From positions 1-5,159 of the forward strand of contig JACETJ010000124.1 in the NCBI GenBank assembly GCA_013911345.1: DNA of 5,159 nucleotides, written 5' to 3'. The notes beneath the pieces were generated by a model. It was not told where the DNA came from. It was given only the letters and a program-made list of their open reading frames with translations, and made no database searches. Both the position numbers and the translations under genes were made by a program. Below are positions 5,113 to 5,159 of this stretch, in pieces. Numbering within the stretch: position 1 is the first letter of the stretch; each line of letters begins with the position of its first letter. Source of the stretch: Congregibacter sp. GTDB taxonomy: Bacteria > Pseudomonadota > Gammaproteobacteria > Pseudomonadales > Halieaceae.

Positions 5113-5139
5113 GATTCTTGGCATTTCTATGCCTTAATC
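5113..5139. repeat. Palindrome upstream of the glycoside hydrolase, possible operator
   Basis: GGCAT (5120-5124) and ATGCC (5129-5133) flank the 4-base TTCT, with outer arms GATT (5113-5116) and AATC (5136-5139). It lies about 60-85 bases before the hydrolase start, where a repressor or activator site would be expected. No T-tract follows, so a terminator is unlikely. No regulator gene is in view to pair with it. Confidence 0.35.
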
Positions 5140-5159
5140 ACTCATCACGTGTATGAACC

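Noticed and set aside
4873..5124. A minus-strand ATG frame (start 5124) that might be a frameshifted N-terminus of the hydrolase
   Set aside because: It overlaps the hydrolase out of frame, carries no domain or signal peptide, and the hydrolase frame already covers the conserved first strand. No frameshift is needed.
4502..5137. A 211-codon plus-strand open frame opposite the glycoside hydrolase
   Set aside because: It lies antisense to a gene with complete catalytic motifs, has low-complexity Arg/Pro/His-rich composition, no recognisable domain and no ribosome binding site. It is a shadow of the coding strand.
1..5159. Mobile element, CRISPR, tRNA/rRNA, toxin-antitoxin or defence genes
   Set aside because: I found no transposase-like protein, terminal repeats, regular repeats, cloverleaf-like segment or related protein motif on either strand.

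Overview
The window looks like chromosomal DNA of a Gram-negative, probably marine, gammaproteobacterium. GC content appears moderate, three of the seven genes carry Sec-type signal peptides, Shine-Dalgarno sites are mostly strong, and the gene mix (periplasmic CpcT/CpeT-like protein, CaiB/BaiF CoA-transferase, MAPEG protein, a YnhF-like micro-protein) recalls the Halieaceae (OM60/NOR5) type. The taxonomic guess is inference from memory; no rRNA or marker gene is present.

Layout. 1-389 (minus) is the N-terminal part of an exported CpcT/CpeT-family protein that runs off the left edge. A 227-base divergent spacer holding an inverted repeat (505-546) separates it from a complete class III CoA-transferase at 617-1795 (plus). 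That gene ends 4 bases from the end of a convergent minus-strand gene (1800-2534) for an unrecognised exported protein. The spacer 2535-2919 contains a 24-residue open frame (2784-2858, plus) with an excellent ribosome binding site and one hydrophobic segment; its N-terminus resembles the E. coli micro-protein YnhF. Three minus-strand genes follow: a MAPEG-family membrane protein (2920-3306), a small exported protein of unknown function (3368-3802), and a cytoplasmic glycoside hydrolase of clan GH-A, GH5-like (3956-5053). The last 106 bases are upstream sequence of the hydrolase and include a palindrome at 5113-5139.

The genes do not form an obvious pathway or operon. Strand changes, spacers of 61-385 bases, and hairpins or a candidate promoter between the minus-strand genes suggest mostly single-gene units. 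No mobile element, CRISPR array, tRNA, rRNA, toxin-antitoxin pair or defence gene is visible. I see no new multi-gene system. The observations most worth checking are the YnhF-like micro-protein, a 14-bp hairpin before the MAPEG gene that pairs fully only as minus-strand RNA (through G-U pairs), and a phycobiliprotein-lyase-family protein exported with no phycobilisome genes in view.
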